Both the position numbers and the translations under genes were made by a program. 64,000 nt of DNA from Incurvaria masculella. Its lineage: Eukaryota; Arthropoda; Insecta; Lepidoptera; Incurvariidae. The notes beneath the pieces were generated by a model, which ran no database searches, was not told where the DNA came from, and saw only the letters and a program-made list of their open reading frames with translations. The stretch covers positions 5,647,001 to 5,711,000 of the forward strand of contig OX335653.1 in NCBI GenBank assembly GCA_946894095.1, in the 5' to 3' direction. Numbering within the stretch: position 1 is the first letter of the stretch; each line of letters starts with the position of its first letter. Shown here in pieces: positions 1-10,592 of this stretch.

Positions 1-206
1 TCAGAGCAAGAGTGAGTTCGAGGTCGGGAGTGAGTTAACCTAAAAATAGCTGGGAAATATATTATTATTTAAATAACGGAACCGTTAAATCAGATTTTTA
101 CCTAACTGTAATGATGTTCTAGAAGTGTGGAAACATTAACTATTAAAAAAAGTGAGTTGATATTTAGTTGCGAATTCGAACTCACTCTTACTCTGAATGG
201 ACCCCC
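1..206 (-). mobile_element. MITE family A, copy 1 (cut by window start)
   Basis: This copy is inverted relative to the copies at 1753-1989 and 7182-7713. It ends in the terminal motif GGACCCCC and carries the family's inner palindrome: AGAGTGAGTTCGA near one end and TCGAACTCACTCTTA near the other. An AT-rich core containing TTATTTAAATAACGG lies between. The left terminus lies outside the window. No coding capacity is seen. Confidence 0.8.
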
Positions 207-409
207 TGTACTTTTTGATTTGTTTACCTTTGGAAACATCTATTGAGAGTCGACAACTTCGCTTGATTTTCGGAGTTGCGTAGTCGCTCTGGGGCGGGCC
301 GTGTAAAAATGAATAACGTTTTATCGTACATTGTGGCGGGATGGGGCCACCGCTGCCACCAACGAGCAAGAAAGGACGGAGGTGGGCCCGTACTGCGGAA
401 GCATAGCAA

Positions 410-530
410 CTTTTTTATTGAAAATACTTATTTAATCCCATTTATTTAAACTTCTGGTAGTCAAACTGCATTAAGTCATGTCACAATCTAATTGATTCTC
501 GGATTCGATTAACACAATGAAGAAACTTCA
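410..530 (-). mobile_element. LINE 3' UTR fragment (5'-truncated)
   Basis: The sequence is homologous in reverse to the 3' UTR of the LINE at 20396-21308. Shared blocks are TTTATTTAAACTT, GGTAGTCAAACT and the CGGATTCGAT region. It contains only UTR and no coding part, as expected of a severely 5'-truncated insertion. Confidence 0.6.
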
Positions 531-549
531 CTGGTCGGTCACATACATT

Positions 550-635
550 GACGGCAACGCCGGACGGTCAGTTCGTTTATGATTTCGCTCACTCCTGATC
601 TTTTCGAATCCCAACGACACGTAAGAAACTCACAT
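550..635 (+). repeat. fragment of palindromic repeat family B
   Basis: It matches the middle of the copies at 4700-4890 and 15060-15280: GGTCAGTTCG followed by TTCGCTCACTCC and an ACACGTAAGAA block. It is diverged and lacks termini. Confidence 0.5.
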
Positions 636-930
636 TCCATTTACTGCATTTTCCACGTAAAAACTGTTGGTATCCTTCCTTACTTGTGGTTACCCTTCCC
701 ATTCGGAAAATATTTGGAATGAGGAAAAAAAATTACATCGACTGAATTCACCGAAAATTGGCCAGTTCCCCGTTAATTCCCCGGCGCTTGCATTCCCCAC
801 CATTTTCCCTGCAATAGCTGCAATCCCCAGAGTTCGGGGAATCTGGGAGCGATCGGCAACGCTGTAACTGCCATCAGTGCATTTTCACTAATCCGTGGCT
901 GCACTGCTGCCGCCATACGACTGCGTTTCT
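636..930. other. unassigned sequence
   Basis: No repeat family or convincing ORF was recognised. Short frames here lack any family resemblance. Confidence 0.5.
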
Positions 931-931
931 T

Positions 932-1203
932 ATATTTTTTTATTCGACCTGACATGGATGGCTAATACCACACAACTACCGTTATGATATTAGCCCAATA
1001 CACCACATTCCCGAAGGAATTAGGTGCCATGCCAGGACCTTCCCTTTATGAGCACGGCTACATTGAACTGTATGGAAAACACGGACAATTTTTCATTGCC
1101 GCTTCGACCATCTTTTCATCCTATGCGATGGTACCAACCTGGGCGGGCTTAAACCCTACCACCTAGTAGGGGAAGGGGACCTACAGTTTTACACGGATTC
1201 GGT
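932..1203 (-). mobile_element. SINE body, reverse orientation, head missing
   Basis: This is the 3' two thirds of the abundant SINE. Reading on the minus strand, the body runs from the 'TGTAGGTCCCCTTCCCC' block through 'GCGGCAATGAAAAATTG' to the poly-A end at about 932-945 (seen as T on the plus strand). The RNA polymerase III head is absent, so this is a 5'-truncated copy. Confidence 0.85.
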
Positions 1204-1227
1204 CGCGACTCTCGTGCTTCCTCGGTG

Positions 1228-1265
1228 GGTGCCTCCGCCGCCGCCGCCGCCACCGCCCCGCCGAC
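1228..1265. repeat. (CCG)n trinucleotide repeat
   Basis: An uninterrupted run of CCG units turns into CACCGCCCCGCCG. A short GGCTGGCTGGCTGG run follows at about 1312-1325. It lies immediately beyond the truncated SINE. Confidence 0.85.
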
Positions 1266-1269
1266 GTTG

Positions 1270-1750
1270 TACCGAGAACTCCGTGGGGTGTGGGCGCCGC
1301 AACGCTGTGTTGGCTGGCTGGCTGGCGCGAATTAAACCAGCTCTCTATTCATTACTCATCTTTATTGCGATGCCCATTTTGGGAGACGAAAGCGAATGTA
1401 GGCGAAGTTTACGACGGCCCTTTTTACTGCCTCCTCTATGTAGTTCGCGAAGCGCGGCGTCGGATTACGTCGTGACTAATATTCGAGTTTTGCAATTCCG
1501 TGCAACGGAGATGCACGCAGCGTTCACCTCGTGTCTGTCGCGTATCGTTTTTGTGACAATGCATAGTTAGAATTGAGGTTTTTTTTCGTCTTACATTTAA
1601 AATGAACTAACATTATAAAGCCATTTTAGGTTTGGTTGAAATTTGGTCTGAAACAAGATTCGAACCTGCTACTTTGCCTACCTCTCTGTTGCTCCCCTTT
1701 ACTACCCACTGAATTGTATTCAACGTTTCCCTATGCAACGTACCTAGATC
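1270..1750. other. unassigned sequence with GC-rich left part
   Basis: Reading frames of 61 and 118 codons overlap the trinucleotide repeat and have repeat-driven composition. I see no supported gene and no recognised repeat in the remainder. Confidence 0.4.
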
Positions 1751-1752
1751 CT

Positions 1753-1989
1753 GGGGGTCCATTCAGGGAAAGAGTGAGTTCGAATTCGTCACTAAATATC
1801 AACTCACTTTTTTAAATAGTTAATGTTTCCACACTTCTTGAACATCGTTCAACTTCGCTAGGTAAAAATCTGGTCCGTCCCGTAAATACGTTGGAAGTAT
1901 AAATAATGGTTCCGTTATTTAAATAATAATATATTTCCCAGCTATTTTTACTCTCGAACTCGAACTCACTCTCACCTGAATGGGCCCCC
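1753..1989 (+). mobile_element. MITE family A, copy 2 (complete)
   Basis: This is an intact 237 bp copy. It starts GGGGGTCCATTCAGG and ends with the inverted counterpart CCTGAATGGGCCCCC. Internal inverted blocks of AGAGTGAGTTCGA and an AT-rich core lie between. CTG trinucleotides flank both ends, which could be a 3-bp target duplication but overlaps the terminal G/C run. It gives the uninterrupted sequence needed to read the nested copy at 7182-7713. Confidence 0.85.
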
Positions 1990-2250
1990 TGCTACTGATT
2001 TTACTATACTAGGGTTGAGATCTTTGTATATATACATAGTTGGTTAGTATGTAGTTGTCAAATACTTATGTTTTCTAAACGGCCAAGCTTAAAACCAGCG
2101 TCATTGACTTATGCGCCTAGCATTGTCAATGACATGTTGCGCCTGTATCCTACCGTATATCATAATACCGTATTGTTTAGTTAATTACCTTCTTACTAGT
2201 TTGCATTTTTATGATTTTTTTCTTCTCTATTGCTACTCATTACTACTTAC

Positions 2251-2599
2251 TTAAGAACGCCCCGTAAGCTACGCTCCTTATACAAACGTAGTTTACTAAT
2301 CATTTAAAAACCATTATTTCAATTTGCTTGACATTTGGTATCTAGCTACAAATAACTGTGTCTGCACGTTTTTGTTTTTTTGAAAAATGTAAACCAAATC
2401 AAATGAAAGCAAAAATAGAATTTTTGTTTTCTCTGTAGTTTGACACAAGACACATTTACCGAAAAAAAAAACATGCAGACACAGATATTTGTTGCCAGAT
2501 ACCAAATGTCAAGTAAATTGAAACAATGGTTTTCAAATGATTAGTAAACTACTTTTGTATGGGGAGCGCAATTTGCTGATGCTTACGGGCCGACCTTAA
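2251..2599. mobile_element. TTAA-flanked MITE, copy 1
   Basis: The element (2255-2595, 341 bp) is bracketed by TTAA at 2251-2254 and 2596-2599. Terminal inverted repeats contain CCCGTAAGC and GCTTACGGGC, followed inward by a long imperfect palindrome (TACAAACGTAGTTTACTAATC). TTAA target duplication is typical of piggyBac-type transposition; no transposase is encoded. It is paired with the copy at 59344-59719, which sits in the opposite orientation. Confidence 0.8.
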
Positions 2600-4176
2600 T
2601 AGAACATTTTGTTTAACTCACGCTGAACGGGTTTAAAGAAAACTTGCATCTATGCGCGACTTTTCCTCCTAGAAAAAAAATCATCCCGACATCCTTCCAA
2701 ACATAGCCCCGAGTGGTGCCCGGTAGTACATTATTCTGTAGACCTGTTCCGCACATATGTAGCAGTCTATATGTGTTTATCCCTGCTCATATTGGCTGGC
2801 ACCATGAACCGGGGCCATGGTATAGACCGGTTGATTTCGATAGGACCCTCAGAACCACGCATGAGCGTGCTGAGCTTACCAGACGTACGCACTGTGAGAG
2901 TGAGACGTCTACTCGAGGATCACTACCGCGAGTTGGAGGGAGACGGAACATACCTACTCAATGAGACGGCTTTTCGGATCGCTATCAGTACATAGGGTCC
3001 GCGCTTATGTATTGTGAAATGTTTTTTTTGTAAAATCTGAAATGTCATATATTTTTTGTGCAATTGAATGTTTAATCCAGAGAACTCTTTCTCCCACAAC
3101 AAACTTAAGACACCAGAATGCACGATGTTTCTTGGTATGGGGAAAGATGTAAGGGTCTACCCCTTGTACCGAAGTATAGATAAATATAAATTATGCAGAA
3201 TCTAGGATGCATGGATAGCTGGCGATAGAACAGGAGAACTTTCAGCTGAGCCTTATGTAGCAAACGGCGGAATTGGTAGACACTCTCGAGTTGTTTGCTA
3301 GCTGGTTGTGGTGAGAATTATTTTTAACTTTTTTACAACTTTTAAATGGTCCTTCCGTAGCCTGCTGTTTCATCTACTGTTATATTTTATTTCAATAATG
3401 GCAACTGGCCATTCGGTGTTTGTAATGCTCTCGCTGGGCTTGCAACGGTCGTCATGGCAGACCACACCCAATGTCGCATAGCCGATGCATTAGAAAATGT
3501 CTGTAGCGGATGTTTTGTTTACCTTCTACTTCATAATGCGTGCATACAAGAAGTGATTGTGCATCGGTAACGTATGAGAGTGCGCAATGGAAAGTAGTGC
3601 GGCGTGGAATAGCGCCATTGTCGGGGCGAAACAAGCCGTTGTGTATGCGACAATACTTCAACAATACATAATTGTCAGTGGATGTGAACGGGATTCACTC
3701 TCGTTTCTCTCGTTTTCGACGAGCGTTTTGTTGTTTCTGTTTGAAAATAACACGTAGATGCGTCAAAGTCCTACGTAACAATCGGGTATTCTCCAACTTC
3801 TCTCATATTTAGCCCCCATTGCTCATCCCTCGTGTAATTTGGCGTCATTGCGAGTAGCCTACATTTGATTGATCAAGCTGTGTGTTGGTCCGAATCGCAT
3901 CGAAATCGGGTAATTGATTCTCGAGTTGTGAGCGGGGCAGAAGAACGCCAGGCGTTGGATGTTATAATATTTAGTAGTATTTCATACATTTTTAAAACAG
4001 GTCGCTTACAATGCAACTCACCTATTTTTTACGAAGAACGATGAACGCAGTTTATTATTGCATTACTGTTTATAAATATTTAAGTGATGTGTGTTCCTGA
4101 TAGCTAATTTGGTATATTATATTAATTACACTAGACATTACCGCTCACATGAATTAATCCAAATGTTTTGTTTCAG
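2600..4176. other. mostly unassigned region
   Basis: A 74-codon frame at 2771-2995 begins with a hydrophobic MCLSLLILAG stretch, but I recognise no family and see no splice or promoter support. An 8-bp inverted pair TAGCAAAC/GTTTGCTA spans about 3257-3301. The segment at about 3780-3960 resembles the diverged direct repeats at 30760-31150. Confidence 0.4.
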
Positions 4177-4214
4177 GTATGTAATCGAGTTTATGATGAG
4201 ACGTGACAAGTGTG
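4177..4214 (+). other. possible 38-nt micro-exon (marginal)
   Basis: A pyrimidine-rich acceptor ending TTTCAG (4171-4176) and a consensus donor GTGAGT (4215-4220) bracket 38 nt. One frame is open and encodes about twelve residues (YVIEFMMRRDKC). Acceptor-donor pairs this close arise by chance, so support is weak; transcript evidence would be decisive. Confidence 0.15.
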
Positions 4215-4699
4215 GTGAGTTATCACAGTGTTCTTTTAATGGATGTCTTTACATGTAGTATAAATGTTGACTAAGTATAATCGGCTTTCGCTTTTAAAAT
4301 TAGCCGCCGAAACATGTGAACCGTCCACTTTCTCGCCTAGAGTCCGTCAATCAAAATGTTTGGAGCGTTCGTTACATACAATGCACCACTCATTAACCCA
4401 ATTCCGAGAGATTCCGTGGGCGCGCTCGCTCGTCTCTAATTGATTGTTTTATTATTATAATCTGAATACGGGCGATACATGCGAGAGATTGCCGCCCCGG
4501 CTGCACATCTCGCCGCATCCAAATTTACGATTATCGCCGGTAACTTTTTCAATTACCGATCGCAAAACCCGTATAGAAAAGCATTTTGTGTCTCAGGAGG
4601 TTGGTGAAAGCCGCGTCTCTGCCGAATTTTACCTGTCGCCTCGTTAATTTTTCGTTTTGTCCGACTCGCAGTGAGTGGGCAACGTTGCAAGCGTCGATC

Positions 4700-4890
4700 A
4701 TGAAAGGAGCGGAGTGGCGACTCGTCCGTATAGCGGCAGCGTGGCCACTTTTTAGCGATAATACGCCGGCCAGTCAGTTCGCTTATGAATTCGCTCACTC
4801 CCGATGTTCTCTAGTTCCAATGACACGCAAGAATTGCCCAGGAAACCCTGTAGTAGTGCAACGAACATTCGATGTTGTGAGTTTCAAATA
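4700..4890 (+). repeat. palindromic repeat family B, copy
   Basis: It matches the reverse complement of 15085-15280 over about 180 bp: CGTATAGCGGCAGCG, then GGCCAGTCAG, TTCGCTCACTCC, and a terminal block ACATTCGATGTTG. The family contains no ORF. It looks like a non-autonomous element, but the termini could not be fixed for this copy. Confidence 0.6.
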
Positions 4891-5850
4891 GGAAAAAACT
4901 CAAAGCTTATTGTAGATGTCGCATGAGCCACCTTAGAAACGTCAAACTGTCATTCCTGTAAAGTTTTATTTACGAGTTTCTCTCTCTTTACTTCATTATG
5001 CAGTTAAAATAAGTTTTCGAGAAAGCGAGGAGGTTTTATTTATCATCAAAGTAATTTTAATGTAATTAACCGGCACAAAATTTTTATTTAAATATTCTTG
5101 GTTATATTATTGTCGATATTTTCTTTCCCATGAATGCATTTGATTAGCATAATTTTGAACAATTTATTTTCGTGATAATATTGAGGAAATTTATTTATTT
5201 TATTTACATTGATTGAGTAATTAAAATGTGCAAATCTATTCTGTTTTATTTTGTAAGGTCTCCGATAGCTTTGACAAGTTTTTAGCGTAGGTCGCATAGA
5301 CGACACCTATCGTGATAATAAAGCGGTTCTCTTCTCTATTCGTAAGCGAACTGTTTGGTTTCCGCTACAGTCATTAATAATACTTGGCTACGCTACTCCC
5401 GTGCGTCCCTACTCGATGTTCGTAAGTTTCGCATACGCATTGCCGCGCTCTCGGTGTGCACCGTCAAGAACTGTCATATTCATCGTTCGCGTGGGCCGCT
5501 TGCCTCGCGGACACCACACCACCAATTGGGCCATGTCGCCGTTCCGTGCGAGCACGTGTGCCAAATTTGTTGGCCAACAACTAGTTTCCATTGTATCGCC
5601 GCGCTCGTAGGCACGAGGAAAGTTATTAAGCTCGTATGTTAATTGAATGGAACGCCGTTATTCCTCTTGTCCAATCAGTTTTGCGATGTATTGTTCCGGA
5701 GCGCGCGTGGGCGGCGACGCCGCGGTCAGGGTTGTCACGCGATCCGTCATGAACGAAATTTCGAATTGTCACAGTAATACAATTTTCCGAATATCCGTGA
5801 TTATATCTTATCCTTCCGCGACAAAGCATTGCAACCCTGCACACAACACT
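4890..5850. other. unassigned, AT-rich left half
   Basis: The stretch 4970-5280 is AT-rich without coding signal; 5340-5760 is more GC-balanced. Overlapping frames on both strands have no recognisable domain. Nothing here is annotated as a gene. Confidence 0.4.
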
Positions 5851-5854
5851 TACT

Positions 5855-5995
5855 CTGTTACTAATAAAACAAGATCACGTCTGAATATTTGTACAATGTG
5901 TTGTCCCTATCCCTCGAATTCGAAACTGCATGCCAATGCAAAGGACAAAACATTGTAAGACTATTTAGATGATGATCCGGGTTTATTAGTAACAG
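5855..5995. mobile_element. MITE family D, complete palindromic copy
   Basis: The 141 bp element starts CTGTTACTAATAAA and ends TTTATTAGTAACAG. The inverted arms run about 50 bp each to a central block near TTCGAATTC/GCATGCCAATGC. TAC follows the right end and TACT precedes the left end, compatible with a short target duplication. Related copies are at 6729-6816 and 46676-46814. Confidence 0.8.
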
Positions 5996-6728
5996 TACCC
6001 TGTTCCCTCTGCAAGAATTCTTACCTCAAATAACATTTAACAAATATAGTTTACTGCCTGATAGCAACATCTTTCATCTAACTGGAAAACTTCGAATCGC
6101 GAATTACAACAAAACGATTACTATTGTAGCTATATTTTACATTTCTAATTAATTCGTAGTAGAAAACACTGTGTGGATCGGAATACCGTAAGATCCGTTC
6201 CTTCAATCATCTCGTCGTGGAATGGTATCGAACAGAGTTTATTCCGCTTTTAATACTGAAGCGGTCCTTCCCGGTCATCTCCCCCGCACAAGAGTGGAAA
6301 GAAGATCTTCCCGCATTAAAATATGTTTAGTGGTTAGGGAGTTTACATACAGACAGCCGTTCGATTTTATAATAAGTAGAGAGTAAAGATGTGTGCTCGC
6401 CCTGCTGAGCAAACGCGAAGCGGGGGCGCGGGCACAGCACATTTACTCGTGTATCGAAGACTATTCAATTCAGATATTCCTTTCTTCAATGTTTGATGCC
6501 TTTCACTTTATTTTTGGCTAATTTAATATTCATTACACCCGGCCGCTATTGCAATCTGTAATCATTACTTTGTACGATTGGCTTTTTATTGCCAACCTCC
6601 ATGTTTTTACTCTCGTAAAGGTGTCTAAAGATTGACTCGATGCTAAGCTTTGATGCATTATATTCCTAAACTGGATTAAGCATGTGTGGTTTAGATATCC
6701 GGGGTGTAATTCACTTCGGCTATAGCCT
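5996..6728. other. unassigned sequence
   Basis: No repeat family recognised and no convincing ORF. Confidence 0.4.
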
Positions 6729-6816
6729 AACCCCCTTACTAATAAACCCAGATCATCATCTGAATAGTTATACAATGTTTTGTTCTTTGCATTGACATGC
6801 AGTTTCGAATTGGAGA
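6729..6816 (-). mobile_element. MITE family D, partial copy
   Basis: One arm (CTTACTAATAAACCCAGATC, then TTATACAATGTTTTG) plus the central GCATTGACATGC block is present. The second arm is missing. It directly precedes the SINE at 6842. Confidence 0.7.
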
Positions 6817-7181
6817 GATCTCAACTCTATTCGGCGATATTTTATATAACTGGACACGGATGGCTATTACCACACCTACTGTCATGATATTAGCCGAACA
6901 CACCCGATTCCCGAAGGAATGGGGTGACATGCAAGACCGTCCTTTTTTGAGCACAGCTCCATTGAAATAGATGGAATATACGGACATTGTTGACTGCCGC
7001 TTCGACTATCTTTTGATCCTATGCCATGGTACCGAAACCCAGTCGAGCTTAATCCTAACACCTGGTAGGGGAAGGAGACCTACAGTTTCACATGGATTCA
7101 GAACCATGGAAACACTTATCAGATTTTTTTTTGCATAAACGGGCGGGTATTGACTCCATGACCTCTCCCATGAGCAAGGCT

Positions 7182-7713
7182 GGGGGTCCATTCAGGGCAA
7201 GAGTGAGTTCGAATTCGTCACTAAATATCAACTCACTCTTACAAATAGGTAATTTTTCCACACTTCTTGAACATCATTACAGTTAGGTAAAAATTAAAAA
7301 AACAGGCCAAGTGCGAGTCGGATTCGCACACGAAGGGTTCCGTACCATCGTAAAAAAAATACAAAAAAAACACGTTTTTTGTATGGGAGCCCCCTTTAAT
7401 TTTAATATTTTTTAAATCTTACCTATTTGTTGTTATAGCGGCAAAATAAATACACACTCTGTGAAAATTTCAGCTGTCTAACTGTTACGGTTACTGAGAT
7501 ACAGCCCTGTGACAGACAGACGGACGGACGGACAGCGGAGGCTTAGTAATAGGGTTCCGTTTTCACCCTTTGGGTACGGAACTCTAAAAATCTGGTCTGT
7601 CCCGTAAATACGTTGGAAGTATAATAACGGTTCCGTTATTTAAATGATAATATATTTCCCAGCTATTTTTAGGTTAACTCAACTCGAACTCACTCTTACC
7701 TGAATGGGCCCCC
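7182..7713 (+). mobile_element. MITE family A, copy 3, carrying an inserted 290 bp repeat
   Basis: The left end GGGGGTCCATTCAGG is at 7182 and the right end TGGGCCCCC finishes at 7713. The MITE sequence is broken after GTTAGG; compared with copy 2 it resumes at CTGGTC. The material between is family R at 7295-7584, flanked by TAAAAAT on both sides. Confidence 0.85.
7295..7584 (+). mobile_element. dispersed repeat family R, insertion with TAAAAAT duplication
   Basis: It begins in an A-run, then GGCCAAGTGCGAGTCGGA, and later GGGTTCCGTACC. It has a (GACG)n stretch at about 7517-7540 and ends in a hairpin-like GGGTTCCGT...ACGGAAC followed by CTAAAA. Because the host MITE is known from copy 2, the 7-bp direct repeat TAAAAAT at 7288-7294 and 7585-7591 can be read as a target-site duplication. 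This favours SINE-like retroposition, although both ends are A-rich. Six more copies occur in the window. Confidence 0.8.
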
Positions 7714-7735
7714 AGACCTACGAGCCGATCCAATC

Positions 7736-8315
7736 CTCTAGTTAACCTCTTCATACAATTACTCTGTTTTTGAAATCTGCTAGATTCACATTTACACGAG
7801 GCTCATCTCGATTGCAGACATTAGGGCGTGGCGTGACGGCATGGATGACGGGTCGCGCGTGTGTCGAACGTTTAACAGCTTATTAGATGACATGTACGAT
7901 GACCAGTTGAGTGCAGGCGAGCGAGGTCACTGGCACCGCCGCAGCCGACAGTAATGTCTCACTTGATTTAATATGAAGCAATACGTTATCTGCTAACCCT
8001 TTGTCACCGGAGGCACTCGTTACTCTCGCGTCTGGAAGGATCGCTTCGACTTGGATCGTCCGATAGGTCGACGGGGTCACATCCGTGTTCACGTTCGCCT
8101 CGAAGGTTACAATTTAAATATTTGATTTGTTGTGCAATTGTTTGACGTTTTTTCGCGTGTGCAGCTTTATTTCGTAGCGTACGTGGCGTCTCGGCACATA
8201 TATAAAGTTTTCAATGTATTTACTCTTCAGCTGGCTGGAGGACAGTCTGGTTTAGGAAACTGGTCGAAACAGGACTAAAATGTACACCCACCTTAGTGAT
8301 AAGCCCTCATTAGGC
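7736..8315. other. unassigned sequence
   Basis: No repeat or supported gene was recognised. Confidence 0.4.
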
Positions 8316-8317
8316 AC

Positions 8318-8583
8318 CCTGGAAAGGCCACATTGAACTGGATGGAAAAAAGGACAGTTTTTTATTGCCTCTTCGACCATCTTTTCACCCAATGCGATGG
8401 TACCAACCCGAGCGGGCTAAACCCTATCGCCTAGCTGCATAAGAGACCTACAGTTGTACATGGATTCCGGGCAGTGGAACGGCTCACACTCGTGACCAAA
8501 TCCACTTGTGGTTCATGAACTGGGCGGGGATTATACACATGGCGTGGAAAGCAAGTCGCCGCGCCCCTAAGCTACGAGCCTCT
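8318..8583 (-). mobile_element. SINE 5' part, inverted
   Basis: The head (minus strand GGCTCGTAGCTTAGGGG) and the 5' body of the SINE are present in reverse. They stop at the 'CAGTTCAATGT' position of the family consensus. The missing 3' part occurs in forward orientation at 8732-8832. Confidence 0.75.
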
Positions 8584-8731
8584 CATGTCATTCTAATTTT
8601 TTGTATTATATATTTAAATTTAAAGTTAGCTCCATTGCGAAATAAAATTAAAATAACAATGATGCATTGTAAGTTTTGTTATAGGATTTTAGTTTTAAAG
8701 ACAAAAAATCAACTTTCAAAAAAGCATAAAG
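8584..8731. other. AT-rich spacer between inverted SINE halves
   Basis: About 148 bp of A/T-rich sequence separates the two oppositely oriented SINE parts. No family was recognised. Confidence 0.5.
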
Positions 8732-8832
8732 GGAACGTCCTGGCATGTCACCTAATTCCTTCGGGAATGTGGTTTATTGGGGTTAGATCATAACGTTATT
8801 TGTCTATTAGTCATTAATGTCAGGTTGCATAA
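8732..8832 (+). mobile_element. SINE 3' part with poly-A
   Basis: It starts at CATAAAGGGAACG, exactly downstream of the point where the inverted 5' part at 8318 ends in the family consensus. It runs to GTTGCATAAAAAAA. Confidence 0.8.
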
Positions 8833-8839
8833 AAAAACC

Positions 8840-10245
8840 ACCGCTGCGTGACTAAAAAGTCACAGTGTAGATTTTACATAGAGCAGCGATGAATGGCCAG
8901 GTGTTGGGTATTTAGCAACGGGCATATTGCAAATGATTAAGTTTGCACGTGCGCCGTGTATGCTTTCTGATTTATAACCGATTAATATTATATTGTATGA
9001 CGAATAGATGAAAGAAAAATGTATATTAACAAACGCGCATTACATCAGCGCCATTTGTTCACTCATACCATCGAAGGCTACGCGTGTCGAAGGGAATCAT
9101 TAACGTTATGGGAATCGCGCGATAACTGTTATGTTACCATGGTAAATAACTCGCGAGGTGAATAGGTAAACGAGTGATTAAAACTAACGTTTATTTCCCA
9201 TTCGTGCCATGTCAACTGGTAAATATCTGTTCACTTTCCCAATAACACGTCGTTTCGACAGTTGTCATGGAACGAAAACCAACGAAACGTTAGATTTAAT
9301 TACTCTCTTACCTGTTCACCTATTATTTCACCCGGCGAGTGAACTTACCATGGTGTGGATAGATGATCTGATCGCCCATAACGAGGAGTGGTCTCAGCTT
9401 TTGATTCCAAATGGAAATCCGAGGGATGGAATCCCATTCTAGAGATTTTCTGTGATGCCAGTGAAGGCATTTTGATCGCATTGTAAAAGCATATACATGA
9501 TTGAATCTTGCCTTTATAGGAATGGTACTAATATCAAATGTCCCATGTAGGTCGCCTAGGGACTAAAAGCAGTTGTCTTCCCCATTGAATTTCTTTGATT
9601 CGAGCGCACCGGAGTAGTGACGTCGATAAAATCATTTCCGCCCGTGTATAGCTAACATCGCATTTGAATACCGCATCGGCACGACACCGGCTGACGACTC
9701 ATATGTATGGCAATGCTGTCGTTTACTAGTCATTTTATCTCTTATTAATTCAATCGCCGGCTGCTGTTCTAAGCGAACATTAAGACCTAGCAATGTTCAA
9801 TAGTCATAAACAGTGACAGCTCAAGTTAATTATGCTTATGTAAAATTTAATTTTCCTTTGCACTTTACCATAATCGTCTCGCGGTAGTAGTTCAGGGAAT
9901 GTTTATCGTTCGTTGAGTCTTATTTTTCCGCAGCCTTCGGACCTTGCTTCGCCTTGTGGAACTGACGGAAAACTGTATGACTTTTCCAATTAGTGCGTTT
10001 GTCGACAGTTTGATAGCAGGCATGCGATGTTGTTTCGATGGAATACACTGTGTGTGTGCGTGTGTATATATGTTTTTATGTCGTATCTTGCAATAAGCAT
10101 GAACATTTTTACACGAAATGGTTTATACTACTTGCAATGCAGCAAGTAACATATACTTATTCATACGTAGCTTGAGTTCACTAGATTTTGAAAATAAGCT
10201 GAAATTGTATGTGAACTGCGACAGCGGCGGCGTACGCTAGGCCTT
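8840..10245. other. unassigned sequence
   Basis: About 1.4 kb without a recognised repeat or gene. A 77-codon frame at 9209-9442 has no recognisable domain. A short TG/GT run is present at about 10049-10064. Confidence 0.4.
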
Positions 10246-10575
10246 TAAACCTCAGATGTGCCCGACGAGATGCCCATGGACTTTCAAACTAAAAGGTGTC
10301 AGCGTCTGGTGCATGTGGGTGGCGTAGCTCAGTTAAAATACATAAAATGGGGAACCAGAACTTTAATTGGTATTATAAAGAAACTTATTCCATAAAACAA
10401 AACCGTCTCGGATGAGCTCTTCTAGTCGCTTCCTCGAACACGAAACTGTCATTTTCAAACTACTCTGTTTTATTTTATGTGCATGGGCTGGCATGACACG
10501 GGGGCTGCGAAAACCATCTTGGCCGGTCCGGTGCTTCTTCCAGGTTGCACGCTTGGTCTCGAAGTTCTTCTGAAG
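10246..10575 (-). repeat. degraded LINE C-terminal/3' fragments
   Basis: Patches at about 10255-10300 (GCCCGACGAGATGCCCATGG) and 10490-10575 (GGGGCTGCGAAAACCAT) match parts of the better-preserved LINE tail at 53395-53720. They are separated by unrelated sequence. Confidence 0.45.
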
Positions 10576-10592
10576 CAGGACCCCGTTTTGTG

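Larger units (their letters stand above)
6842..7735 (-). mobile_element. SINE with tRNA(Glu)-like head, interrupted by a MITE
   Basis: Reverse-strand SINE. The body lies at 6842-7127. The tRNA-like head starts at about 7128 and is split: its inner part ends at 7181 and its outer part resumes at 7714-7735 (AGACCTACGAGCC). The interrupting MITE occupies 7182-7713. Other copies of the same head, at 34020-34070 and 35035-35090, show the two halves contiguous. Confidence 0.75.

Noticed and set aside
3255..3330. GGCGGAATTGGTAGACAC resembling the 5' half of bacterial/plastid tRNA-Leu
   Set aside because: No acceptor stem partner, anticodon arm or B box follows; flanking TAGCAAAC/GTTTGCTA is only a short inverted pair.
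5626..5958. Opposing 72- and 103-codon ORFs
   Set aside because: They overlap each other and the MITE at 5855-5995, show no domain and have no splice or promoter support.
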